DNA of 64,000 bases from Parascedosporium putredinis (lineage: Eukaryota; Ascomycota; Sordariomycetes; Microascales; Microascaceae). The translations under genes and the position numbers were made by a program. Numbering within the stretch: position 1 is the stretch's first letter; every line of letters starts with the position of its first letter. Under the pieces are notes generated by a model that saw only the letters and a list, made by a program, of their open reading frames with translations, had not been told where the DNA came from and searched no databases. The stretch lies in NCBI GenBank assembly GCA_949357655.1, contig CASHTG010000015.1, forward strand, positions 3,782,001 to 3,846,000, in the 5' to 3' direction. Positions 49,201 through 61,011 of the stretch are shown in pieces.

Positions 49201-52200
49201 GCCCCTCTCTCAATTCTTGGTGCCTTGGGTTCTTTGGTTGTTCGCTGCAGGTTAAGCGCCCACGGGAAGCGACGGCACACGGGGATAGGATGTGGGAATA
49301 CTGGTGCAGGTGAGGGGAAGGTAAAAGGGTCTGCTTCGAGGTGCATCGGCTGCATCAAAGAAACACTGGCTGCATGTTTCTGCATGCTCTCTGCGGTTTG
49401 ACCCCTTCGCTTTCCCTTTGGAGCCCGCATAAAATACCTAAGGGGGCTGGAAAAGGGTTGAAAGACCCCTCCAAGAAGAGAAAATAAGAAAGAGAAGAAG
49501 AAGAAGGGGAAAAAAGGTGCCACACTTTCTTCGACGCTTGAGCGAGATGCAAAGGGGTTCTATTTCGGGCACACCCTTTTTTCTCTTCTTGCTTTCCTTC
49601 TCCAATCCAAGCACCCACCCATCAATGCTCGCGGTTTAGCCGCATCTCACCGCATCCTCGTCAGAAGGGCGAGCGGTGGAGGAGTCGTGCACTTCGACGA
49701 TGAAGGGTCACTTACGCAACCGCTATCCGTGCGCTTGCAGGGCGAGGTAATTTTCTCGTCAAACAGAGGTGGCGGGGATGATGATGGCTGCGAGAAGGGA
49801 GGGGTCACGGTGGCTGCCCGCTTTGATATTGACGATTTGGTGATGCATCATTGTCGACTTTCCCACTTGGAAGAAGCCCCAACCAACGGGAAAGAAAAGA
49901 GAGGTGTGGGATGCGCCACACGGCATGAGGCGCTTGAGTGTGTGGGAAGTGGCAGCGTAATGGGTAAACCGGGGAGGCTTATCTCTCTCGGCGCCGTCTC
50001 GGTGAATGAGGAGCTTTAACCCGACGTCTGATCTGGCCGACTTGCGCAAGTGACCGCAGAGTATGCGCCGTTGGGGAGGGGGCTTGTCCTTTGCTTCTTT
50101 GGATAGACATCCATTATCTAGGGAGGAGAAACAGGAACAGAAAAAGAAGCAGAAGAAACGAACGTTGTGATGTGGAGAAAGCGTTCAGGCCGCTTCGCTC
50201 GCTCGGATCTCTTTTCTTTATCGACGTCAAGGATAGCAGACGCTAAAAATTGATTTGCTCAGTTCGGAGGGTGGCCCAAGGCCAGCGATCGTGGTTCTTA
50301 GCACTAGCGGTGCCCCGCTGAATGACGTCCACGAGCCATTTGTTCTTGAGCGATCGAGGCGAGGGAGCAAAAGGCGGGGAGCACGGGCATGCAACGACAA
50401 ACCACACACGCACACACGCGCAGAGATCGAGGCCACTAAAACAGAAAAAGCAAGGCCTTAGAACGGGTTTCCAGTCTTCTGTCTGTTCGCCCTGCTCTCT
50501 GGCCCTCTTAGCACCGCCCATTCAACCATCATACCCACTCGCTAACATAGTGTTGACGTCTTGGGAGCGTTCGGCCGACGGCCTTCCTTTTTTTTTTTGC
50601 ACTTTAACCACTTTTGATATCTTTTGCCCTTTTAGAACACCCGAAGCAAGAAAGCAAGAAAAGAACCAAATGAATCTACCATCAAGATAGATGTACCAGT
50701 ACACGATGCCTTCTTTTCCCCAAGTCCCTTCCCTCCACGCTGTTGCGTCTTGATTTTCCTTTGGGCCAGCTTTGCTTTTCTTTCTTTTTACTCGTCAATA
50801 AATCCCTTACATCTGTGTTGATGCGCGTGCTTTGCCCACCCTCGCTCTCATTCTTGCTCTTGTTCGCCGTGCACCGCCAAGTTTCGAAGGGCGGGCAGGG
50901 TGTCGATCATGAAACCCTCGGACACCCGCTTCAGCCCGGAGAATTTTTGACATGGCCTCTTTCGCTTTGCAAGCCGTACTCGCCTGTAATAATGATATAA
51001 AGAGTGCCTACCATTGATGGGACTTTTTCGGTTGTTAGGCCGGCCTACTCAACCAAGATTTGCGTCCATCCATGTAAGTCAAGAAGCGAGTGGTGCTCTA
51101 TGCGGGAGAACAGGCCAGAGGGGCAGGTGGAGAGTGCTGAGAAGAGAAGACGACTCGGGGAGGCTGCGCACAGCCTCCCCTTCCCAGATCATATCTGTAA
51201 TGCCATATGATCGACTCCGGGTTCTTTCTTTTTTTTTCCTACCCTCTTCCTTTGGCGAAGGGGCCTCTTCTCCAGATCTTCATTTTCGAGGCGGGCCACG
51301 GGCAACACTTGGTAGGCACCCTTATCGTTCATATTAATGCCGCGAGAAGAGTGGGAGGGGGACACGGCATGCGCATGATGCTTCGTTTGATGCCACTTTA
51401 CGGTTCGCTACCCTTAGCGGGTACCAAGCGTGCGGATGACTAGCTAGGGCCCTTTTCTTTTTCTTGCTTCATTCATTCCTTGGCTTCTCCAGCCTCTTGT
51501 GAGAGAGGGATAAGAAATCGATTGCGGAGGGGGAGCGGGGCAGAGAGAGAAGAGAGAAGAGGACCCAAAGATCGCCAGGCTATGGATAGGACTTGGGGTT
51601 CCAGACCCAGGAAGGCTGCGTTGGGTCAAGGCGGATCACGACTCATTCTTGTCCAAGAATTCCACCAGTACTGCATCTATCCATGGGGAGAGTCGGTTAC
51701 ATGTAGTTGGCGGTGGCTTGTTTTCGAGAGGGCTTTCCCCTCGCCTAAGAGATCTTCGCTTCATGCTAGCGTACGTGTACGTGTGCCATCACAATGAAGA
51801 AGCCGATTCGAGCAAGCGATACGCAAATCTTGGCAGCAATGGGTTCGTCCCCAATCTATGCGGTGAACAAGAGAGACAGAATCAACCTCTCTCTTTTAAG
51901 AGGTATACCGCGGTAGCCCCCAGAATCTTAAAAGATGAGTGGTAAGGACCTGGGCGAGGGGAGAAGAGGTTATCAACCTGAGTCGTCAATCAGGTCGCGC
52001 CATCGTGCGTGCGACCGGAACCCGGAACTGGCAAACGACAATCCAACACTTTGGGATTGGAATAGATGAGTCGAGAAAAGGCAAAGAAGGCCCTCACAGG
52101 AGAAGATCTGGGGAAGGGAGTGGGATGCCCGCTCTTGCTTTCCTTCCCCACAGTAATAAGACTAATAATATTCATGTCGATATCTCTCGGCCCTGAGAGC

Positions 52201-55200
52201 CGTGTCAGGCGTTTTTTCCGGATTGCAGGTAAGCATCTTTTCCCAAGCAAGGCCCGAAACTGGCTCAAAGAAGCAAAGCGAAAGAAAAAGGGAAAAAAAG
52301 AAATTTAAACACATGAATCCTTGTTTGGAGAAACGAACAAGAAAGAGGAGAGCAGAGTTGTTGAGGGGAGGAGAAAATGCGGCGGCGGGGATTGGCCCCG
52401 GAGGCTTTTGTGGGCAAGGGTCTGAAAAGACGGGACGGGGATCGGCGGGTGGACGGCGATCCGACATTTGCCAAACCGAATCGATTCCCGTGAGCCTCTT
52501 TGGTGGGAATGGGCTAGGATCCCCCTTCCTGCCCTTCCTCCCTTGCCTTCGTTTGTGATATTTCATTGTTCCCTTGCTGTTCCTGTCTATGTGATTGGCC
52601 TTGAAAAGAAACTCGCTTCGATTCCCCCTTTCGTCTTACTTCTTTTCTTTCGGTCAGACCTGATGATAAACCAGTCACGCTTTCTAGCCGTTTGGGTGGA
52701 AAAAGGGGCGAGTGAGCAAGGAAAGAAGAAATATGGGTAGGATTGATAGATCTATCCATGAACTACGAGGCTTTGCTCCCATCAGCTCCGGCCACAGGCT
52801 CCGAGATGCGATGTAACGATGATCCAACTCCGACCCCGGTTTCCCCTTGACTCCAAGATGCTGCAGATTCTGAAGACCAAACCAAACCAAGAAAAAGAAA
52901 AAAAAAAAAAGAAGAAGAAAAACTAAGAGGAGCGGTCAAAGAGGAAGGACAGGAATAAGCTGTCCATAAGCAGAAACGGACGGGATCTCGAATCGAGGGA
53001 AGCGGCACCCACAAGTTGAACCTTGGCCCGGGTTTTGACAGCGGCCCAGACGCACTTCACCCACGAGCCGACCAAAAGAATAAGACATAGAGATAGAACG
53101 ACACTCGACCTCTCTGCCGTCTCAAAACCTCGCCAGCTTCCCTTGTCGTCTGTCAGACACTCCCTCCCGCCAGACTAGAAAAGAGAGCGGAGAGAGGTCT
53201 TTTACAATGACACTTACATCGTAGCTTGTGTGGAAACGTCACCTCGTTCGCACGTCCCTTTTCTTCGAGGGTTGGTGAGCGAGCCCTCTCCCCGCAGGCA
53301 ACGCATCGTCTCGGATAGAGAAACTTTTGGGACGAGATGCCTCATGCTGGAACCTTTGCTTCTCTTCGGGTTGCCTCTTTTCCCCCTCCCTAAAAGAGGG
53401 GAGGGGAAAGGGCCGCCGGGGAGGCAAGGTGATGTCGACGATGATCCTGGGGAAGCTCATCTCGAGACGTAAAGAGATGATAGAGACGGAGGTGGAAAGA
53501 GAAGATAAGTCGGATATGCGCGACATCCGACACATCGCCGTCTGATATGGTCAATTTCTGTGATCGATCGTCGCTCATCTTTTTTCTCTTCTCACATCAT
53601 TTAATGTTTCTTGGTGGTGGGCCTCTTTCATGCCTACACGAGGGAGTCATCGAAGAAGAGGTTTGAATTCACACTTCCACCAAGAGGGAAACGGAAAGAA
53701 GAAGTGTGGCTGCCATCTTTTTCTCTTCTGCGCGGACCCTAGTCCATGTCGTTTTTCCTTTCTCTCCGACACAAACGTCGAAGATCTCGGCATCTGGTTG
53801 TCCCCCTCCCTCTCGAGCGCGCCCTCGTGGGGCCCCGCGGTCCGGGGTGTGTTTCCGCCATGCATTGCCACGCCAAAAACCCCTCTCTCCCTTGCACTCG
53901 TGGTGTCGCACCCCTTGCGCATCCTCAATGGACCTCAAGCAAGCGTTTGGTCTTTTTATCTCCCCTCCCTTACTTTATGGGGGAATGCGTTCTTTTTTTC
54001 TTTTTCTTTTTTTGTTCTCATCTTATCATGGAAGATCGCCGCGAGGGTTCAGGCATCCAGGGGGCAACGCACGGAAGAGGCCGGTTTCTTGTAATCTTTC
54101 TCCTCTTACAAGGAGAGGCCTTGGAGATGTATTAGGGAAAAAGGATAAGACAAAGGAAGGGGCGGGAAAAGAGGCATCACAGTGAGGGTGCAACGGGACA
54201 TATCCTGGGGCCAAACGAGTCCCCTGCCTTCGTTGTATCAGTAGTCTTCCTTTGGGACCCCGCCGTCTTCGCGAAACCCCCGCTCGTGAATTCTAGGGCC
54301 TCGATGAGAGAGAGCTGTCTGTGGTCCAGGAGATAAGGGGAAGGAAAGATTTACCTATCCCCCGTTTTTCTCGATTTCTCCTCCGCATCTATGGATAAGG
54401 GGCTTTTGTTCGACCTCATTCTCCACATCTTTATATGGCCCCGGAAGTGGCCCCAGCTCCGACGTGTAGTACCGGAGGCTCCCGAAGCGGAAGGGGTCCC
54501 CGATGACCTCTTCTTTTCTGTTCTTTCTTTCAAAGATAGTTCTTGACATATTTGCGCGCGTCTGGCTTTTCGTGGGAGGATGGGTCTGGGCTTATACCCG
54601 TCCCTGAGAGCTCTTGTTTGATCCTTTGGCGGCGGGCCTTTTTCAGGTACGCTCGATCATACCAACCTAACCTAACCAGACCAGAGGAGGCTTTTGTTTC
54701 CCTGGAAGGGCTGCCTCGCCTACGGGGAGTGCATAGACGAGAAAGTCATCATGAACCGGGAAACACGAAATAAACGATGTAATTCCCTTCCCTACCCTAG
54801 CATTCCCAAGGAAAAGCCGACGACGGGAATCGCAGACTTCGTTTTTGATGGTTGCGAGGGCTTGTGCTCGTTTCTGGATCGGCGGTGGGTAGATCACATG
54901 GAGGAAGACGCGGAAAAGTCAACACTAAGAAGAAGAAAAGATAGAGTAAGAGAGAGATAATGTGGAATGAGCATTGACGCCGTGACAAGAAACCGGCGCC
55001 GCTGGGAAGCATTGCGGAAACAAGACGGCAGAGAGAGATCCCGAGCAAAACCAATGCCATATTTCTTGTCTGCCCGGTACCACAGAAACCCAAAACAAAC
55101 AAAGAAAGAGGAAAGCAAACGATCGCCTGCCCTGAAGAAACCGAAAATGAGGATGTTGAAAACAAGTTTGAAAAAAAAAAAGAGCGGAAGAGAGGAAAAG

Positions 55201-57003
55201 GTACGGTAAAGGAGCTGCGAAACTGTTTCTCGCCCTTGCCCATGGGACCGCCCGCTACCGAACACGCCCACGCCTCGGTGCCGGGCAAGCACCCGTCACC
55301 CAATTTTTTTCTTCTCGCTTCCCTTCCGCTTCTCTGACGCGCCCTCGGGCGAGGCTGCCGAAGCCCAAGCCCAGCCCTGGTCCCCTCCCGGATCCTTTGC
55401 TAAGAAGACCTGGTTCAGAGGTTGCTGCTGCACCAGCCCGTCAACCGGACCGCGTCTTGATCGTCTATCAATCCTGTTTTACCGTTCCTTCTTTTCTTTG
55501 TTCACGATTCCCTGGTTTGAGAGGGGAGCGGTAGGACGGACGGTCCTTTGGGAGGAGCTGAACCTGGATCTCGAGAGGGGGTCCACAAACGATTTTTAGT
55601 TTCAAGGTTTCAATATCTCTAGGGCACGTAGGAAAAGAAACATGGGCATCGTAGGGACCAAGATGAGCATGACTTGACGATCCTCTCCTCTTTCCCCAGG
55701 TGAAATCTAGACGTGGGTTAGACAAGAGCTCGCTTCGACCCGCTTGCTGCTCCCTGGTCTCTGTCGTAGCTCACCGGTATGCTCACGGCGACGAAGCCGA
55801 GCGCGACAAGGCCTAGCGGGAACAAGTGTCCATAGCGGTGCGAGCAGCGCGTGGAAAGGGTTCTTGGTGCTGCGTCGGCGCCCACTTGAACGATGGGCCA
55901 TGTCCAAGGCGCCGGCGAGAAAGGGGATTAAGCCAATGACGTCCGTGTTCGCAGAATGACGCTCATCTCCCTCCCTCCCTGCTCTCTCTCTCTCTCTGTG
56001 CGGTGTGCGGCACAAGCAATGACCCCTTTCCTTTCATCTCCCATCCTCTTTCGGTCTTTGAAAAGGCCTTCCTCAGAAAGGAGGCGGTTTTTGTGTTCCC
56101 TCCAAGAGCAGCTTTGGTAGTCTACCGCTCCACGTTGTACCTCTAGCCTCTAGCCTTCTCAAGTATTGTCGGAGACCTATCTGCCAGCCGTATCCGTGAG
56201 CATGTGTTGGGCTGGTATGGCCACTATCACCAGAGGCCACCTGTTAGGAAAAATTGGTACTCTATGACCTCGACATCAAGCTACGCCGCCACGTAACTGG
56301 CCCTTGTCACGCCCCTTCAACCTCAAGCCCAAGTGAACATTTATGGAGATCATAGGAGGGAGAGTTCGAGCCCTTGCTTGCAGACACATGTCGGGTGGTG
56401 ATGTTAAACGGGCCATGGCGTCAAATGCATCGATAAATGGATGATATCTAACAACACTAGAGCTAGATAAGGGGTTCTTAATGCAAACAGAGACGAGAAC
56501 CCTATACTCGCCTACCATGCTAGTCTCGCATCTGCCATCTTCCGCTGGCCGGCCGAAACCCGGCAGCTTCCTCACCTGATGCCTCGTAATCACTCGTCGG
56601 CAAAGGTCCTTGCTTCGTAAGATAGGGACCCGTCGTACGTAAAGGGCCAAGGTATGATTTCCTCCTCTCTCCTCTTTAATCACATGTATTTCTAGGGATG
56701 GGACAATCGGTTTACGGGGGAGGGAGTGGATTTTCTTGTACATGGAGGGTGGGCGGTGGCATGGCAGGAAACACAGGGGCGAGGGGAAAAAGAAGACAAT
56801 GGAATCCGGGGTGCAGGGAGGACGCCCCGGGATGGATTTGTCCCTTCTTCTTTTTCGTTTAACAAGAGTTTATCATTCCGTCGTCCCCTGTCGGAGAGAT
56901 CATAAAACGAGGTACAGTCATGAGAGGTGGGCAACTCGGTCCGCCGTGTGTATTTGTCTTTAGACACAACTGCATTTTCTGACCGCTGGGGGTATTATAG
57001 TCA
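43268..57003. other. 13.7-kb gene-free stretch
   Basis: Between the SH3 membrane protein gene and PP2A no gene could be supported. The longest frames (for example 43857-44429 minus, 45943-46590 plus, 53630-54094 plus) lack domains, are pyrimidine- or purine-driven low-complexity, or have overlapping rivals of equal length. GC content and complexity look ordinary and there is no sign of transposon proteins, RIP decay or satellite arrays. The left part must contain the promoter of the SH3 gene and the far right the 3' flank of PP2A. Non-coding RNA genes or long leaders cannot be excluded by eye. Confidence 0.55.
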
Positions 57004-59162
57004 TTACAGGAAGTAGTCGGGGGTTCCTGCAGCGCGTTAGATGTGTCTCGTTGTGAAGAGAGGGGAGAGGAGAGAGAGAGCACACTCCCCACTCGAGATG
57101 GGTTGTAAGAACTTACGTCGAGAGACCATGGGTTCGCCGGCACGCGGGCAGGGATCGAATTGCAGGCTGGAAAGAGGGGATCATATAGTTAGTTGCTGGG
57201 AGGGCATCATAGACCACAAGAGGCCAAAGGAAGAGACGGGAGATGGGCAAGGTAGAAGAAGAAAAGAAAGCGAGGGCAAGGAACATACAAGGTATACTTG
57301 AGATGCTCATCAATCTCCATGATGGCAGCTTGGTTACCACATCTGTAGCAGTAATTGGGGGCTGTGGCAGAACAAAAGAAGCTGGTTAGCAAAAAGACTT
57401 GTCGGTTGGAATCAAGGAATGAGGAAAGCCATACCAGAGAAGATGGTCACCACGTGGCGATCTTGGGACCAGTTATATCCCTCCATGACCAGTTGGTGAG
57501 CTCGTGCGATGAGTGTAAGGCCGTTGTTGTGGTTGAAAGCTTCCGAAATGTCCTGGCCAAAAGTGTAGCCAGCACCTCGGGGGAGATGCCCCAGCCGCAG
57601 CGGTCGTCGGGGTCGGACCAGAGCAGGTCGCACATGGGGCCTTCGTGGGGCACCTCTTGAATTCGGTCGAGGGCGCGGATGTTGTCGAGGGTGTCGATGC
57701 TGGGCGACAGTCCGCCGTGGAGGCAGAAGATCTGGTTCTCGATGAGGGCGGTGAGGGGAGGTAGTCAAAGAGGTCGGTAAAGGACTTCCAGACGTTGGCG
57801 TTGCCGTACTTCCTCAAGCACTCATCGTAGAAGCCGTATACTTGTGTGATTTGGCGCGACTCGTGGTTGCCGCGGAGAATGGTGATGCGAGAAGGATAGC
57901 GAATCTTGAGTGCTACAAGGAGCGTGACGGTCTCGACGGAGTAGTATCCTCGATCGACGTAATCGCCTGCACCGGAAACGATCCTTCGTTAGCTTGACGA
58001 ATTGTTCTCGTTTGCGCCATGTCTGCTCAGCGCTGGGGCTTTCTCAAGCTCTGCGCCCACGTGCTCAAGGGCGCTCTATCTCTTGGACTGGCCCAGACCT
58101 CGACACCTGGCCCGCGGTCTACCCATCTCTCTCTCTCCTCCGTGGGTATATGCAGGGGCACGCGTGGTTCTACATTGAATTTCAACGGCAAGACGTACCC
58201 ATGAAGAGGTAGTTGGTATCGGGGTTGGGACCGCCAATTTTGAAAAGCTCCATGAGGTCGTGGAACTGGCCATGGATGTCGCCGCACACAGTTACGGGGC
58301 ATTTCTACCAGCAGCTTGGGTCAGCTCAGGTCCCTTCAAATATCCGCAGTGATGTTTGCCCCATCCTCCGATCAGGTTGTCGCTCCGCGTTTTGATTATT
58401 GCTAGTCTGCGGGGATTTCGCACCATGACGGCGGAGTGAATGAGGGGGTGGGGAGGGGAGCTGGCAATGTGGGATGGAAGCACGAGGGTGGGAAACAATG
58501 AATGGAAATGGCATCGACATACGACTGGTTGTACGTTTGACTCTTCCTGAAGAACCTCTCGCGCCTATTTTTGATTTCTCGTTAGCAGATGAAGACGCAA
58601 AGATGATGAAAACAAAACATGGACCCGGCATGGCCACTTGGTATGACTGTAAAGGCCCCCGGCCCCCTCTTCCGTCGCGCTCCTGATTTAAAAAAGGCTT
58701 GCGACCTCAACCAAACAATCCATCGGCTCAGAAAGAATCATGGAACGACGGTCGTGAACCCAAGTAAAGATAAAAAAGGCAGAGGTGGTTCCGAGATGAT
58801 GGCGCAACAGGGGAACCTCGCTTGCGGGGGCTGCGTTGCAAGAAGACGCCCGAGGCCTAACCTCAGTCGCCCACCATCTTGCCCTCTCCCATCGGATACA
58901 ATCGGCCGAGTATGTGCAGCTCTTTTGAGGGAAGGCGATCAAAAGAGAGCGAAAGATGAAGAGGAGCGGGGAAAAGGAAAAAAAAGAGGTAAAGTCGACA
59001 AACCTTATCGCAGAGTCTTGAGACGTCAAGTTCGGATAGCTGCTTGCAGTTCATCAAGCTCTCAATCCAGCCATCGAGCGTGGGGACCGTCGCGGGCTCG
59101 ACGTTTGCGAGGGGCGAGATGTCAGCGGGTACACGCCCAACATCCTCCATAGCGGTGTCCAT
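57004..59162 (-). CDS. pph-1: Serine/threonine phosphatase PP2A catalytic subunit
   Basis: Catalytic subunit of protein phosphatase 2A, which works with scaffold and B subunits in cell-cycle, morphogenesis and signalling control. Seven exons: 59162-59004, 58564-58523, 58304-58199, 57966-57435, 57361-57289, 57166-57117, 57026-57004. The corrected product is 328 residues, the usual length. Metal and catalytic motifs are all present: GDIHGQ (about 75-80), GDYVDRG (about 103-109) and LRGNHES (about 132-138), then YGNANVWKSFTDLFDYLP, WSDPDDRCGWGISP, and SAPNYCYRCGN spanning an exon junction. The last two exons spell the invariant C-terminal TPDYFL, the methylation and phosphorylation site. Two one-base losses break exon 4: four G at 57755-57758 should be five, and five G at 57579-57583 should be six. 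Introns are long (up to 439 nt). It lies 1.85 kb downstream of EXO84 on the same strand. The symbol follows Neurospora usage. Confidence 0.96.
57579..57583 (-). other. pph-1: One-base loss in PP2A homopolymer, site 2
   Basis: The frame changes just after WGISP. One additional C in the C run restores RGAGYTFGQDISEAF, the conserved PP2A segment. Confidence 0.9.
57755..57758 (-). other. pph-1: One-base loss in PP2A homopolymer, site 1
   Basis: The sense strand reads LFDYLP and then goes out of frame; adding one C to the C run restores the conserved LTALIENQIFCLHGG. The invariance of PP2A makes this one of the clearest length errors in the window. Confidence 0.9.
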
Positions 59163-61011
59163 CACAGGTGGGCGAGAGCTGGGAGGTTAAGAGGCGAGGA
59201 GGAGGGGAGCGAAAGGGATTCCAAGGTAGCACAAAGAGAAGGGGAAGGATAGAGTTGGGTGTGGGGTGCTTTTTGGGTCGATGTCGGTGAGGAGGGGCTT
59301 TTTTGGTGTTCGAGTTCGCCTTCGCCGTCGACCGGAGGGGAGGGAGGGAGGGGAGAGGGGGAAAGTCGCGTGTCGAGTAAAGGTTTTTGCGTCGTTTATC
59401 TATTAGGTGATATTCGTCGCTATCGTCGGTTGATGAGAGAGGATGGAATTGCGGAAATTTTGACGTCCACCTAGGGTGATGTTGCCGTCGATAAGTTTCG
59501 CTATGTGTGGGGGAGGGAGAGGGAGGGAGGGAGGATGGGAACTTGTTGGCTTGCGAGCTTTTGCGGATTGGGTTTGCGGGTTTCGCGTTGAAATTGTATT
59601 GGAAATTGGGGGTAGGGGAGGCGATTGGTAGCACGAGCAAGGTCTTGCTTTGGTCTGTCCCACACGAAAAAGGTAAGGATGCCGTGCGGGATGGGATTGA
59701 TGGGATGGGATGGGGAGTTAAGTTGGGATTTTGGGGGTACCTTGCCTTTTTGCCTTTTTCCATTGTGTTAGGCCAGTGAAGCAGCAACTTTTATTGGGGA
59801 AGGGGCGGAGAGGAAACTGGAGGCGAGAATTTGCCCCCGTGCTCATGGATCGATCGAATGGGCCAATTGGTGTAAGCTGGAGCCTACATGTACAATTGAT
59901 CCATTATCCATAGATGTATGTGCTCAGCCAACATTGAAGGAAACATTTACGAAGTACGATTGAATCCAGCAACCAAGCAACACTCGTCTGCCATATCAAA
60001 GATCTCCCTCCTTCATTCATCAACGGATCCCAATTCGATTCAATCGATGGGGGAGAGCTTGCCTTCTCGGATATGATGCCAGTGCGCTTGGACCACCAGC
60101 AAGGTACATAGCGTGCGCCAGTCTCAAAGCATGGGCCCGCTCTCTATAGTTGATCAGAGGCCAGAGGAAAAAGGGCAACATTTGCCTGGCCCGGGTAGCG
60201 CTCAGGCGCTATACTTGGTGTGTGTTAATGGTTCTAATTTCACAGAGATGTCGTCCCCAGTCCATCAGATATCAATTGGAAAATGTGCCGCTCCTTCTCT
60301 CTTGTGCACGAGACTTCTTCTTTCTTTTGGCCTCCCCTGCTTCTTCTTTCACGACGGATCCCAATGCTTTAAGAGGGTAATTGATGTCCAAAAGACTAGC
60401 TATCCACCTCGAGGATCCTCGGTACCTGAGTCGCTAGGACTTGGGGTTATGCAGTACCTAGTAAAGAACAAGACAGTGGACGACTAGATGCAGCGCTGAG
60501 GGAACAGGCAGGTCAGACACGCAGGGTCACGTGTGTGCACTAAACACTCTTTCTGATGTGGTCCATCATCGGAGCTGGTGGCAAAGCCCGGATCATTCGA
60601 ACTGACTCGGGGCGAGCTAGCGAGTACCTGCTTTTGGCCCGTTACAATCCATTTTGAACCAGAGGGGTAGTCTGTGGCATTGACAGTGTTAATGATCCCC
60701 GAGGCCCCCGTCCCAAGCTCGACAAGCGGGCCCACTAGAATGGATCTCGGTGATGTGATGTTAAGAAAGAGCTCTACCACTTTTGCCTCATGGAGGGTCA
60801 AAACCCCCGCCCCGGGCTGGTCCATCCATAGCTTAGCTGTACATCACTCGAAGAGTTTCTGAACTAAACACAATTGGGGTTTACTATCTCTTCCTTTAAA
60901 GCTCGAAAATGCAATGACGCTTTCGCTCTCCTACGATGCAGTACATCCTCGGCCCAAGTACAAGTAAGGAGGGAAAAACAAAAGAAAAGAAATAGAAAAA
61001 AAGAGACGTGA
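59163..61011. other. Intergenic region, PP2A promoter and EXO84 3' flank
   Basis: 1.85 kb between the PP2A start codon and EXO84 stop codon. The part near 59163-59560 is purine-rich on the plus strand, hence CT-rich in PP2A sense, as expected for a fungal promoter or leader. No gene seen. Confidence 0.55.

Noticed and set aside
53630..54185. Overlapping 130-160-codon plus-strand frames
   Set aside because: Three frames are open together over a pyrimidine-rich region, which argues against coding.
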